This document shows, one piece after another, positions 20,924 to 31,965 of a stretch of 64,000 bases of DNA. Below the pieces are notes generated by a model, which saw only the letters and a list, made by a program, of their open reading frames with translations, was not told the DNA's origin and ran no database searches. The position numbers and the translations under genes are program-made. Position 1 is the stretch's first letter. Each line of letters opens with the position of its first letter. Source of the DNA: Carposina sasakii (lineage: Eukaryota > Arthropoda > Insecta > Lepidoptera > Carposinidae); NCBI GenBank assembly GCA_014607495.2, contig CP053170.1:62001-126000 (forward strand), read 5' to 3'.

Positions 20924-21814
20924 ATATTTGGCGACCGGATGCACATTCGCTGAACTACATTACACATTTCGAATTGGTGCGAGTACAATAGCTGAATTTG
21001 TTCGTGAAGTATGTTCGGCAATATGGTTATTGTTGAAAGAATCTTGTTTACCGAAGCCGTCTCAACAAAGATGGCTAGATATTGCAAAGGGTTTCTCTAC
21101 AAGAGCTAATTTTCCAATTGCATTGGGGCTATAGATGGGAAACATATACGGGTAATAAAACCTTGTCATAGTGGATCCATGTACTACAATTATAAGCAGT
21201 TCTTTTCTATTATACTGATGGCTATATGCGACAGCAATTACAAATTCATAACAATAGATGTCGGCGCTTGTGGCAAATTTGGAGACTCAGCAGTTTATCA
21301 ACACTCTAACTTTTACAAGAAAATGATAGCAGGAGAACTTGAGATACCGGAACCAACACCCATATCACAAGTAAATACTATTCCAATACCATATGTTTTA
21401 GTAGGCGATGAAGCCTTTCCCTTATCCACGAACTTAATGCGACCTTATGCAAAATCAAATTTAAATACTACTAAGAGAATATATAATTATCGGCATTGTA
21501 GAGCACGGCGATATATCGAATGCTCGTTTGGAATACTGAGCAATAAGTGGCGTATATTCCATAGACCTATAAATGTGGATATTACTTTAGCTACTGATAT
21601 CATCAAAGCATGTTGTATTTTGCATAACTACGTTCGAGATAGAGACGGTTATAACTATGAAGATACTTTAACATGTTACATGCCGTCTGATGTACCAGAA
21701 ACTCAGAGAACATATAATCGAATAGGTAATAATATCGCTGAAAGGATTCGTAACTCTTTCGCTCAGTATTTTGAACACGAAGGAAAACTGGAATGGCAAG
21801 ATAAATTTATATAA
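20924..21814 (+). pseudogene. Harbinger transposase, exon 2 (DDE_Tnp_4 domain), one-base frameshift
   Basis: YLATGCTFAELHYTFRIG starts the exon. ANFPIALGL ends in a false stop at 21132 because one base appears to be missing in 'ttttccaattgc'. In the next frame AIDGKHIRV gives the first catalytic aspartate, followed by YYNYKQFFSIILMAI, IDVGACGKFGDSAVY (second), VLVGDEAFPLSTNLMRPYA and RRYIECSFGILSNKWRIF (glutamate region), and the ACCILHNYVRDRDG tail. Only this single indel separates the gene from an intact reading frame. The exon lies wholly inside the intron of the minus-strand MADF-BESS gene. Confidence 0.9.
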
Positions 21815-21864
21815 GTAAATACAATGTGCATTGATCCGTAATATCACAGGAAATTAATAAATAC

Positions 21865-22042
21865 CGAGTTCTTTCTTTTCTTCCGATGTATCATCTTCCT
21901 TTGCATATATATTAATCATTTCCTCCCAACATTTTAACTTTTTATTTCTGTTTGCATAATCAGTGCATTTGCTATCCCATATTGCGGGGCGTTCTTTTAT
22001 TTCTAAAATGAACTTTTCTGTGTCAAAATCCATGACGCGCAC
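21865..22042 (-). CDS. MADF-BESS protein of the Harbinger element, exon 1
   Basis: MRVMDFDTEKFILEIKERPA, then IWDSKCTDYANRNKKLKCWE, is the first half of a MADF domain (W, Y and NR..K...W landmarks). The start may be the second methionine at 22033. The exon ends GAACTCG|GTATTT at 21865/21864, phase-compatible with exon 2 at 20876. The intron (20877-21864) encloses the entire catalytic exon of the plus-strand transposase. With exon 2 the product is about 300 aa and has no break that I can see. Confidence 0.8.
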
Positions 22043-22311
22043 TCTGCGTAGTGTTTAGCGTACGGAACAAGCGACGACTGGCGGGTAGGACGCGGTGCTT
22101 GCGGCTAACCGCGCCGAGTGCGTGGAGGGGATGCGGCGCGCCGCATCATTCAACCGGTGCGGCTCGTCGCAGCCCCAGAGCAACCGGAGCGGTTGACGGC
22201 TGGCCGCAAATCAGTGCGTCGTTATCATGCGGTTTCATATAAAATTCGATGTGCGGCCTGCCGCAGCGGCACGCCGCATTGCGGCCAGCCGCTAGTGCGT
22301 TTTAGGCCTTA

Positions 22312-22600
22312 GATCCATCGGTATAAATTTTTAAATAGTCTGGCTTAGTGTTAAAATAATCATAATTTAGTTATGATTATGATTACAAGGAAGCAAGCGT
22401 GACCAAAATATAACTTCTTGAAATTCAAAATTTAGGAACGAAATAGAATGACTAATGGAAGTAGAAGCACGTAGTGGTTGATAATTATAATTGGGTATAT
22501 TGAAATATTCTAAAAATCTACGTATAACACAATTATCACGAGACACCAGTTTTAAACAGTATTTATCTGTGATATAGCATCGTCTGATTTGTTGAAATAT
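22312..22600 (-). pseudogene. Second LINE, ORF2 between RT and RNase H
   Basis: Minus-strand reading gives RDNCVIRRFLEYFNIPNYNY and QPLRAS and, after a frameshift, KIYTDGSK, the first RNase H catalytic motif, immediately adjacent to the Harbinger insertion at TTA. A Gypsy-type LTR follows at 22637, so the LINE RT is not present. Confidence 0.65.
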
Positions 22601-22636
22601 GATGATTTGTCGCTTACTTCCTTTAGCTTTTGAGTA

Positions 22637-22895
22637 TGTAAGAGCGCTGCGACTCGGGCACCTTGTGCCGACGTAGCTATTATGTTTTATTAGTTTTAAG
22701 TAAATGTATGATCAGACAATAAACTTATCTATGTATTTATATACCGTTGCTTAGTACCCACGACACAAGACCTTAGGGATCTTAGTGTGGGACTAGGTTA
22801 ATGAGTCGTGAAGTGTGTGAATATTTATATAATAAACGGAGTTCGAACTAAGAAGATGTGTCTTGCTTAACCACTAATATAACAAGAATACCACA
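22637..22895 (+). repeat. 5' LTR of a Gypsy-type element (259 bp)
   Basis: TGTAAGAGCGCTGCGACTCG...aataccaca, with a possible polyadenylation signal (aataaac at 22721 and 22832). It is directly followed by the primer site TGGCGACCCTGTGCC at 22896. No matching 3' LTR is in the window. Confidence 0.8.
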
Positions 22896-22910
22896 TGGCG
22901 ACCCTGTGCC
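22896..22910 (+). promoter_or_regulatory. tRNA primer-binding site (TGGCGACC-type)
   Basis: TGGCGACC immediately after the LTR CA is the class often attributed to tRNA-Arg primers in 412/mdg1-like Gypsy elements. The tRNA identity is from memory of the family, not shown here. Confidence 0.65.
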
Positions 22911-22980
22911 ATAAAAAGAACCTGAAGAAATAAATTATTGAAGTAAGAAGAAAACCAAGAAAAATAAAACTACATACGAA

Positions 22981-23244
22981 ATGGGCTCATCGTACTCAAA
23001 AGATGAAATCGTCATAGCGCAAGATGCAAACGGAGTAGCATCTGCCAACTTACAAATGCAACAGAGACTCGTCCATTCCAACTACGTCATCCAAACTCTC
23101 GTAATCGTCGCAGTAACTTTGATCTTCGCTGCGATAGTCTACTACATCATCAAGAAGTACCGAAAAAATACTGTGCGCACATTGAGACGCGAATTAAATG
23201 CTCTCTCTCTCGACAACTTATCACGCCTACCAAACAACAATTGA
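22981..23244 (+). CDS. Small ORF upstream of gag: myristoylation signal plus one membrane span
   Basis: An 87-aa protein begins MGSSYSKDEIVIAQDANG, a good N-myristoylation consensus (Gly2, Ser5/Ser6, Lys7). It has one hydrophobic span at about residues 35-57, a basic stop-transfer stretch (KKYRKNTVRTLRR) and a polar tail. It lies between the primer site and gag of a Gypsy-type element and has no frame error. Small leader proteins of this style occur in some insect Gypsy lineages; the function is unknown to me. It is predicted to sit on the inner face of a membrane. Confidence 0.6.
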   Translation: MGSSYSKDEIVIAQDANGVASANLQMQQRLVHSNYVIQTLVIVAVTLIFAAIVYYIIKKYRKNTVRTLRRELNALSLDNLSRLPNNN

Positions 23245-23542
23245 GAAGATTCAAAAGAGAAGAAAGAAACGAGCGGTGTCCAGGGTTTTCCCGGCCCACA
23301 GAGTCCAGGGGATAAACCCGGCCAATGTACGAGCGGTGTCTAGAGTCCAGGGTCAACGCGGTCTAATTAGTCCTAGCAACATCCAGCACAACTGCGGACC
23401 AGTCTGCCAGCCGTGACTCCTAGCAAGTAGGAAACCCGTCAATATTGGTATTTTTCGACTCCACTTATTTTATGTAAGTTAATTTTATTCATATTTTTCT
23501 TATACGTTTTAACTATAATTACTTTATTTTTTTACTGTTGAT

Positions 23543-24731
23543 ATGATTAAAGAATTAACTAGCCTATTTGAGCTTTTGTCTAGTATAAGAACATATTTAG
23601 TTAAGTTAGGACCAAGCCGTAGATGTACACATTTAGGCTTAAAGAAACAAGAAGAAGCTCAAATCGCGTATAGTAGATTGAATAGTTATTTGCACGCTGT
23701 CCAATTACAGATAGAAAATTCTGAAATATCTACAGAGGATACATTTAGAGTAAATAAGTTGATAGGAGATATTCATATCTTATATAATTCTATTTTGATG
23801 CTAGCTAATTTAGAAAGCACGATGGACGGTGATAATAAATTTGACTTACGAACGGCAATTTCTTTGCTTCCAGTGATGACTGGTCAAGAAAGTGTGACTA
23901 AGCAGTTAATAGACGGAATAGAGTTGTATACAAAAATTATAAATGAAGCCAGTAAACCACTTTTAATAGAATTTATCTTGAAAACTAGATTGTCTGAAGG
24001 GGGTAAGTTGCGTATGAAATCTTCATATGCTTCAGTAACATCTTTAATAACAGATATGAGACAATATTTGCCAAAAAATCAAATGTGTGTCTTCAGTCTC
24101 AATTGCAAAGGTCTACACAAGGTAATAGGTCTATACAGGCCTTTGGCTCTGAGTTAGAAGACTTATTTGTAAATCTTACTATAAGCCAAGCTGACGGAGA
24201 TGCTAATAAGTTTGAAGTATTGCGTCCTATTAATGAGCGCATTGCTATAAAGCGCTTTGTGGATGGTTTAAAAGACCAGAGGTTAAGTATCATCTCAGCT
24301 TCGAAAACGTTTAATAGCTTGCCAGAGGCTATTCGGTCGGCATTAGATGAGCAGTCCATGTGCACCGAAGACCATCAGGTTTTTAGAATGCGAGAAAATT
24401 ATAGGCAAAAAATATGCCTATACATAATAATAACCGGGGTTTCAGACGCTCGCATAATTACGGGTACAAAAATAGGTCATTTAATAATTCTACATATAAT
24501 AATAAAAATGGCTTAAATCATTTTACTGGAAATGCATATCGCAGCTATTCCATGGGAAACAATGCAAGTAATCGGAGCCGCGGGACAGCGCCGGCGCGCA
24601 TGTTCACGCGTTCACGTGGAGCTTATACAAGGAACACTTTTCCGCGTGTTCAGCATATGCAATCCGAGCAAAAGGCAGAGAATAAATACAAAGTAGAAGG
24701 TTCAGAATTTTTTCGAGGCCTTCGAGAGTAA
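23543..24731 (+). pseudogene. Gypsy-type Gag, frameshifted
   Basis: Frame 1 (23543-24157) has the Gag landmarks TAISLLPVMTGQESVTKQLI, IEFILKTRLSEGGKLRM and SVTSLITDMRQYLP. It shifts near 24100 to FGSELEDLFVNLTISQADG, ERIAIKRFVDGLKDQRLS and LPEAIRSALDE. It shifts again near 24400 into an Asn/Arg/Gly-rich basic tail (RGFRRSHNYGYKNRSF) without zinc knuckles, ending at 24731. The NLTISQA and AIKRFVDGL blocks are typical of the insect Gypsy/errantivirus Gag family. Two frameshifts make it non-functional. Confidence 0.85.
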
Positions 24732-24732
24732 C

Positions 24733-25379
24733 TTTGTATTTAATTATAATAGCACTAGTTTAGTAAAATACCATGTCAATAATACTAAGATAGATCTTTT
24801 AGTAGATAGTGGGGCACATTTGTGTGTCTTAAAATGTTGGAACGTAATACTTATCCATGTCATGAAATAAACAGGCACGTAATAACTATAAAAGGTATAA
24901 GCGGAAAATTATTATGCGAGGGATTTGTTTACTTAGATTTAGAATATAATGGAATAATTTTTAGGGAAAAATTTCATATTTTTAAGAGTTTGTCCTGTTC
25001 AGCGGATGGTATATTAGGAAAAAATTTCTTTACAAAATATAATGCAATTATCAGCTATGCAGATTGTACCTTAACTTTGAATAATTTAAATGAAAAAGTA
25101 ACAATGAATATTTATGACACCGGTAGGTATGACCATACCATACCACCGCGATGTGAAGTTATTAAACTTATACTGACTGATTATATCAGCTATAGCGTAA
25201 TATTAGCAACAGAAATACACAAAGGCATTTTTGTTGCGGAGTCTATAGTAAGACGCCAAAAGGGACAAGTTCTTTTAAGAATATTAAATACAACTGATGA
25301 AGAAGTTACTGTAAATTTTACTGATTTGGACATATTTAGCTTAAATTGTTTTGAACTTGTTACATACGACTATCCCTAG
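24733..25379 (+). pseudogene. Gypsy-type protease region (start of pol)
   Basis: DLLVDSGAHLCVLK carries the protease active site (DSG) in a frame that shifts near 24825. It then reads ISGKLLCEGFVYLDLEY, ADGILGKNFFTKYNAIISY (the ILG flap-end motif) and a linker to the expected RT. Sequence homology ends at about 25380-25560 without RT, RNase H or integrase. The element is 3' truncated next to a dispersed repeat. Confidence 0.8.
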
Positions 25380-25566
25380 GATAGCGCTGACGCGCTGCAT
25401 CGACTTCCGAAGAAATGCAAGAACAATGGACATTGTTTCTCGGTGTGAAATGATCAATGTATAAGCAGATACTTTTTATTCTCACGTCGATCAAGACACT
25501 TAGTAATAAGTTTAATTAATAAGATTTAAATGTAATTTCTAAATCTATTAAATTTCTAAGATCATT

Positions 25567-26595
25567 AGGGTTCCGTACCTCAAAAGGAAAAAACGGAACC
25601 CTTATAGGATCACTTTGTTGTCCGTCTGTCCGTCCGTCTGTCAAGACCCTTTTTCTCAGGAACGCGTGGAGGTATGAAGCTGAAATTTATATCAATTACT
25701 CAGGTCTACTGTCCCTTGAAGCTGTGAAAAAATCTAACTTCTAAGCCAACGCAATCAAAAGATACAGCCGTTTATGCCGCAAATTTTCGACACTTGCAAG
25801 GGAATCAAAACCTACAGGGTGCTTCCCGTGAACTCAGAATCTTGAAATTTGGTACGAAGCAACGTCTTATAGCATAGATAAAGGAAAAATTACGAAAACC
25901 ATAAATTTTTAGTTACATCACATAATATATTTTTTTTAAATAATTTTAAACTTACTACCCATTTCCTCATAAACGCGTAGAGGTATTAAATTGAAATTCA
26001 TACCAAATACTCAGGTCTATAATACCTTTAAGCTGTAGCAAAATCAAACTTCTATGTCAACGCAATCAAAAGAAACAGCAATTTAAGCTGCATATTTTGA
26101 AACTCGCAAGTACTCGCAAGGGAATCAAAACCTAAAGGGTACTTCCAGTCGACCTAGAATCTTGAAATTTGGCATGAAGCAACGTTTTATAGCACACATA
26201 AAGGAAAAATTCCGAAAACCTTAAATTTTTTAGTTACATTACAAAATATATATTTTTTAATAAATATAAACTTATTACTTTTTTCCTCATGAACGCGTAG
26301 AGCTATCAAGTTGAAATTCATATCAAATACTTAGATCTAATTGCCTTTAACCCGTGAAAAAAAAAATTATAAGTCAACGCAAAAACGCAAAACGCAAAAG
26401 TACAACCATTGATACCGCATATTTTGAAACTCGCAACTACACGCAAGGGAATTAAAACCTAAAGACCACTTCCCGTTGACATAGAATCTCGAAATTTGGT
26501 AAGAAGCAATAGCTTACAGCACAGGTAACAGAAAAATTCCGAAAAGCTTAAAATTTTAAGTAGTTATACCACCAAAAAAATTGTGATTGTAAACA
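25567..26595 (+). repeat. Lepidopteran dispersed repeat ('gggttccgtacctcaaaag'), left part, with three ~320-bp tandem units
   Basis: It begins AGGGTTCCGTACCTCAAAAG with the complementary 'aacggaaccct' close by and a (GTCC/GTCT)n run. Units starting 'ctcaggaacgcgtggaggta' (25655), 'ctcataaacgcgtagaggta' (25968) and 'ctcatgaacgcgtagagcta' (26285) follow, each with 'aacgcaatcaaaaga' and 'cttgaaatttgg'. The matching end 'tacggaaccctcggtgcgcg' lies at 32276-32315, beyond the Helentron. I cannot assign a transposon class with certainty. Confidence 0.75.
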
Positions 26596-26839
26596 TAATT
26601 GTAGTTACAGCAATGACCGCGAGTTATTATAATATGTATGGGGAGGGCAACATTTTTCAAACGGCAAAGACGACCTCACTCATCGTCATTCAACCCCGAT
26701 GTTTTGGTGAATGTAGCTGTATAATCTAAATGCGTCCTAACTGCTTAAAGTGTTATACTTATAATTAAATTCAATGACATTATTATATTTCTTATTGTTG
26801 GTTATTATCAGACAGCTTGCTTGTATTGTTTCTACTGGC

Positions 26840-27010
26840 GAAGTTTGATGGGACGCTGGTGGCACGGGAGGCACGCGGGGCGCGGGGCGGGGCATGAACG
26901 CGCTCGCACTGGCCCGCGGGCGCAGGGGCAGGCGACTGGCCAAGTGAAGGGGTATCGTCACACAGCGAGCGGCAGCCGTGCGCCATTCGCACGAGCGCCC
27001 GCATGCTGTT
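26840..27010 (+). other. GC-rich block at the 5' side of the Helentron
   Basis: About 170 bp of high GC with repeated 'gcgcg/cgggg' strings in otherwise AT-rich DNA, about 100 bp before the first Helentron reading frame. It may be the promoter region. Open frames on both strands here are by-products of base composition. Confidence 0.35.
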
Positions 27011-27109
27011 CGCACGCGTTCCGAAATAAGTAAAATTTGCGACAATTTCTCGTCGATTTTGTTTGTTTCTGCTTTGTTTTCCAATTGCAAAACTTTGTAA
27101 AGATATAAC

Positions 27110-27541
27110 ATGTACAATGGTTTAACTTATCCTGTAATTCCAGATGTTCTGCAACAACTTACTCCACTTGAGGAACGTATTGTATCACCACGACATATAT
27201 TCCTTAAAATAGTCAGGCGAGGTCAAGGTCTCGGTTATCAACATGGATTGGTAGGGATTGTAGTCAACGTTCCAGTCGATGTTAACACTATGGTCTCAGC
27301 GTTACCACGGCATGCATCTGATAGTCATATCATAACACTTGTTTTGAAGCGAAAAATGTGCTACAAACACGGTCGTCAGGAGCGTATTCGTCCTGCAATA
27401 GTGAGAGAAGCAGCAAAATATTTAGTCCAAACAGAATTATTTAAAGAATTAAATATTACATATGATGATAACTGGGCACACGACGACGAAGTTGATGGTG
27501 ATAATGATCGTATAGATCGTATAGAAGACTTGGTGAGTTAA
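27110..27541 (+). pseudogene. Helentron ORF, N-terminal (DUF6570-like) domain
   Basis: IPDVLQQLTPLEERIVSPRH, GLVGIVVNVPVDVNTMVSAL and PRHASDSHIITLVLKRKM, then RIRPAIVREAAKYLVQTELF: the domain that precedes the Rep domain in many Helitron/Helentron proteins. The frame stops at 27541, and the Rep part starts in another frame about 70 nt later. Confidence 0.75.
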
Positions 27542-27609
27542 TAGATGAACCAGTAAATCCCGGTAATGCTGAAACTTTACTTGATAATGAGCAGGATGTC
27601 GTCATAACA

Positions 27610-29387
27610 ATGGCACCCGGTGAGGGTAAGTACCCGCTATCACTACTGTATGACGACTTTCTTGAAGAATTAGCTTTCATTAAGATTCACGGTGGAATTA
27701 AAAGGCAGTTTAAAATAAAACTAAGTTCTTCTGACATAATGAAATCCGAAATAACTCGGCATGATAGAAGGGCTATGCGGCCAGATTATTTGTTTACTTT
27801 ATTAAAGAAACAACAGATGACCCAAATAGGTGGACACATAGCTACTTGTCTTCGAAAGAAAACCGTCAACGGCGCTCCTATTTTAGTAAACAACCTTCTT
27901 AATGACGACTACTTACAGAACCTCATTCAGCATGACGATGGATATAGAATTCTTAGTAGTGTGAGAAATTCCCCAGCACACTGGGAAGAAGAAAGAAAAA
28001 AATTGTTAGCAATGATTCGGCAGTTCGGTGTCCCAACATTGTTTATGACGATATCAGCAGCTGAAACGCAATGGCCTCATTTAATAAAACAGCTTAAAAG
28101 CACAGTTGACAAAGAGGAAGTGTCGCTTGAGGAATCACAAAATATTCCATACGCAGAAAAAGTGCGACTCATTCAGTCCGACCCATTTATATGCGCTACT
28201 TTTTTTGAAACACGTTATAAAGAACTAAAAAAAACATGGCTGTCTCCCGTTGGGCCTTTTGGTAAACTTAAAATAAACCATCAATACCATCGAATAGAAT
28301 TCCAAAACAGAGGTTCTCCTCATGCCCATATAATGTTGTGGATAGAAGATGCGCCTATCTTCATTCCTGGAGATCAATCATCAACTGAAAAGGTTATAAT
28401 GTTTTTTGACCAAATCATATCCTGCAATAGTGAAGATTTAGATGAAGACTTAGTTAAGATACAAACTCACAAACACACACATTCATGTCATCCCAAGCCA
28501 AGTCGTCCTTGTAGGTTTGGAATACCTTTTTTTCCAATGGATAAGACACGTCTTCTGATACCTCTGGAAGAAGATAATCCAAGCCTAAAAGAATGGAAAG
28601 AAGTATCTAAAAAGTTAAAGGACGACTTGGTGAATATTCCGCCACATTTACATTTGATGAGTACTTAGCATCGACAGAATTAAATATCGAAAAATACATA
28701 TGGGCAGTTAGATCAACACTTAAACGGCCCAAAATATATCTACAGAGACGACCAAAAGACGTCATGGTTAATCCATTTTGTAAAAAGGTATTGGAATTAC
28801 AGCGAGCTAATATGGATTGCCAATTTATACTAGATCCATTTGCCTGTTCCGTTTATATTGTCGATTATATTAACAAAGCTGATCGAGGCATGTCAAATTT
28901 ACTAAGAGCGGCGGTCGAAGAGGCCAAAATGGCAACAGTAGCATAAGAGACTCTCTACGCGCAATATCAAAAGTATTTTTAAAATTCTTCGGAAATTTCA
29001 GCCCAAGAGGCAATTTACTGTCTGGCGGGACTTCCGATGTCACAAGCCTCTGAGAGCGATGTTTACATAAACACAGGACACCCCAATGAACGAGTGGGTA
29101 TTTTGAAATCTTTCATAGATTTGCAGTCCTTGGATCCATCGTCCACAGACATATTTAAAAAAAATTTACTGGATCATTATAAAAATCGGCCACGTGATCA
29201 AACGTTTGATACAATGAGTTTAGCTTATTTTGCTGCGTATTATACTTTTTCAACTAAAATCTCACGTACACATGAAGGTGAAAACACTGACCATGAGTGT
29301 ATAGGAAATTGGATTGAGTTGTTAAATAACGATGGATACGTGCGAAAAAAGAAGGAAACCCAGGGTCATACGTTTCCGAAGATATAA
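27610..29387 (+). pseudogene. Helentron Rep (HUH) domain
   Basis: The Rep region (Helitron_like_N) has RPDYLFTLLKKQQMTQIGGH, PTLFMTISAAETQWPHL, FFETRYKEL, then EFQNRGSPHAHIMLWIED, the His-x-His metal-binding motif of HUH nucleases. After a frameshift at about 28650 comes FACSVYIVDYINKADRGMS with the two spaced catalytic tyrosines (YIVDY). After further breaks at 28946 and about 29010 the frame continues as GLPMSQASESDVYINTG. In intact elements this domain nicks donor and target DNA for rolling-circle transposition. Confidence 0.85.
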
Positions 29388-29426
29388 TAGAGCTCAAGAT
29401 CCCGACAATTTCTACAGGAGCAGCTA

Positions 29427-31270
29427 ATGTTATACACAAACTGGAGGGATGAAATTAGTGAATTAGTCAATGACGTTATAAACCTCGAACAGAAATTTAT
29501 TGAACTTAGTGATGAAATCCGTTCAGAAAGTCTTCAATTTAATCGCTTGGGGGGGCCAGATGAGTTTGAGGCATTGTTGGATGCAATTCGTAATGTAGAT
29601 AAAGATGAAGAGGATGAGGATAGTGCAGTGAAAGAAAAAGCTCGTCCTTTAGATGATTATGAATTAGAGACACAAGAAGGTGATCCAGATCATTGTCTAC
29701 AGTTACATGGAAATCAATCAGATTTAGTAGGAGGAGCGATTGCCCAACCAGCAGTTTTGTGTGAAGATGATGTATTGCGTTTAGTTAGAATATTTAATTG
29801 TGATCAAAGACATTTTGTTTTACATGTAGGACATATTTTCACCCAAGAATCACCACCACCTTTTTATTATTTTGTTAGTGGTGGAGCCGGCGTGGGCAAA
29901 AGTTTGTTAATTAAGGGTTTGTATCAATATTTAATGCTTATGTTCAATAGAGTTCCGGGTATAAATCCTGATGATGCTAGAATTTTACTTTGTGCATACA
30001 CGGGAAAAGCTGCTTTTGGAATCGGTGGTCAAAATGTTCACAGTACGTTTGGACTTCCAGTATCCCAATGTGGTCAAACAATGCCCGAATTATCAGCAAG
30101 CATCGCGAACACCTTAGCATGTAAACTTGCAAAAGTAAGATTAATTATTTTGGATGAAATATCTATGTTAGGTAGTAGAACTCTGAACCAAATTAATAGG
30201 AGATTGCAGCAAATATTTCACACAGATACGCCATTTGCTGGTATGTCTATTATAAGCGTCGGGGACTTCAATCAGTTACCACCGGTAGGAGACAACTGGG
30301 TTTTTCAGCCAAACAGTAGTCGAAATCCATTGGCACCCCTTGCTGGTGCTCCGTTGTGGGAACCATTCCGTCTCTTTATGATGACTGAAATAATGCGGCA
30401 AAGAGATGATCTGGCATTCGCAATAGCCTTAAACAATATGGCTGTCGGTCGGATGACTTCTATGGATATAGAGTTAATTAATTCTAGATGTTACAGTATT
30501 AATACTTTACCTATTGAGGCACATGGAGCGATACACTTATTTGCGACCAACAATGAAGTCGACAAATACAATAATCAAGTATTGTCTCGAATGAACACTG
30601 AAGGGTAATCGGTTAAAGCACTTGATGTGGTTTCTGGAGCACCAAATCCGCAAGCTGCTAGAAAAGCCTTGCAATCTGTAAATACTCTACCTACAATGCA
30701 GACCTACGGTCTTCCTAAGATTTTGTTTTTACGAGTAGGTGCACGTTATATGGTAACTGTGAATATTGACACTACAGATGGCCTTGTGAATGGTACTACC
30801 GGAATATTGAAGGCTATAGATTACGGTCGACACAAGAAGACAAGTGAAAAGCGGCCTTTACGTATTTGGGTTCTGTTCGATAAAAGTACGGGAATAGCTA
30901 CAAGAAGTAAATGTCAAGTATTTCTCGAAAACATCGTCAATATCTCAATTCGAATTGGACGCCATTAGATGCCGTCACTTATACTGTGAAAAGGTGGAAA
31001 TCTTCAAATCTTGTAGTGCAGCGTACTCAGTTTCCATGGTACCAGCAGAAGGTATTACAATTCACAAGTCGCAAGGTGCCACCTTAGAAAAAGTTGTGGT
31101 CCATATTTCTAAAAATGTAAAAAGATCGATGCTGTATGTAGCTTGTTCTAGAGCAATGTCATCGTTTGGATTGTTTTTAGTCGTGAATTCAGGTACATTT
31201 AAACCTCCCTCTGAAATATCAGAATCGAGTGCTGTAAGTATAGAAATGAAAAGACTAGAACAAAACAAAT
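29427..31270 (+). pseudogene. Helentron Pif1-type helicase domain
   Basis: Walker A is FVSGGAGVGKSLLIKGL (about residues 150-165 of this frame) and Walker B is RLIILDEISMLG. Further motifs are SVGDFNQLPPVGD and FRLFMMTEIMRQRDD. Frame breaks at 30606 and about 30950 separate the C-terminal motifs GARYMVTVNIDTTDGLVNGT and GITIHKSQGATLEKVVVHIS, then YVACSRAMS. All superfamily 1B motifs can be read, so the domain decayed only recently by indels. Confidence 0.9.
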
Positions 31271-31289
31271 TGGTACCATATTTTAATTT

Positions 31290-31965
31290 TTGCAAACACC
31301 TGAAGATAATGCAGTTCAAATTGTATTTCATAACGTGCAATCATTGCGCAAACATTTTTCAGACGTCATCATAGATCCTATTATTCATTCCTCCCATGCA
31401 GCATTGTTTGTTGAAACCTGGGGATGTCGTAGAGACACTTTTGAACTTGATGGTTTTTATGAGGTGTGCAGAGTAGATGGTCCAGCTATATCTAATGCAA
31501 ATCCAGGTTGGGGATCTATCGCGTATGTACGTCGCAATCTTAAGGATGCCGTGACAGATGGATCATGTAAAAGATATTATTTAAATAACTCAGGCGCTGC
31601 AAACGGCCATTGTGAATGCTTGCATTTTGAAATGTTTAATATCAGAGTGATAACTGTATATAGGTCACCACAATGTCAAATTAATGTTGCAATAGAATGT
31701 ATAAATACAACAATATTCGGCAGCAACCTCAATATGTACACTTCATCTTCTCGTCTTATTGTTGTGGGAGACTTCAATATAGATTTTAGAATGAATCCCC
31801 AAATGGAATTTCCACATATTTTTCATCCATTAACATGTTTCCGTTAATAAACAGTAGCACTACACGAAGTTGTACAACTATTGATAACGTTTTTTCGAAC
31901 TTCAATGTTCAATGTGGTACTATTCATACCTTTTTCAGTCACCATTTACAGGTCTGGTTCAAATT
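31290..31965 (+). pseudogene. Helentron C-terminal EEP-type endonuclease domain
   Basis: Reads IVFHNVQSLRKHFSDV, LFVETWGCRRDTF, GWGSIAYVRRNL, VITVYRSPQCQINV and LIVVGDFNIDF. After a frameshift near 31840 comes RSCTTIDNVFSN and FFSHHLQVWF, which completes the active-site series (N, E, D-x-N, D, H). The order and spacing are those of APE-like endonucleases found at the C terminus of Helentron proteins. They are not adjacent to any RT here, which argues against a LINE. Confidence 0.85.

Larger units (their letters stand above)
19607..22311 (+). mobile_element. PIF/Harbinger element (19610-22308), complete ends, TSD TTA
   Basis: TIRs start GGCCTAAAACGCACTAGCGG at 19610 and read as the exact complement into 22308. 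Both are followed by GC-rich subterminal repeats of 'gcggc(c/a)(t/a)gccgc' type. TTA at 19607-19609 and 22309-22311 is the 3-bp duplication expected for the superfamily. The target is the RNase H region of a LINE (minus strand): IYTDGSK lies just right of it and the continuation just left. The element carries two genes on opposite strands. Confidence 0.95.

Noticed and set aside
22051..22312. Two short GC-rich plus-strand ORFs at the right end of the Harbinger element
   Set aside because: They lie in the GC-rich subterminal repeats and TIR and overlap the MADF-BESS promoter. Arg/Ala/Gly-rich artefacts.
26792..27033. ORFs on both strands in the GC-rich block before the Helentron
   Set aside because: Composition artefacts rich in A, R, P and H, without domains, on both strands at once.
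31290..31847. Endonuclease domain taken as a separate LINE insertion
   Set aside because: No RT follows, the domain is directly behind the helicase as in Helentrons, and the region after it is a hairpin and non-coding sequence.
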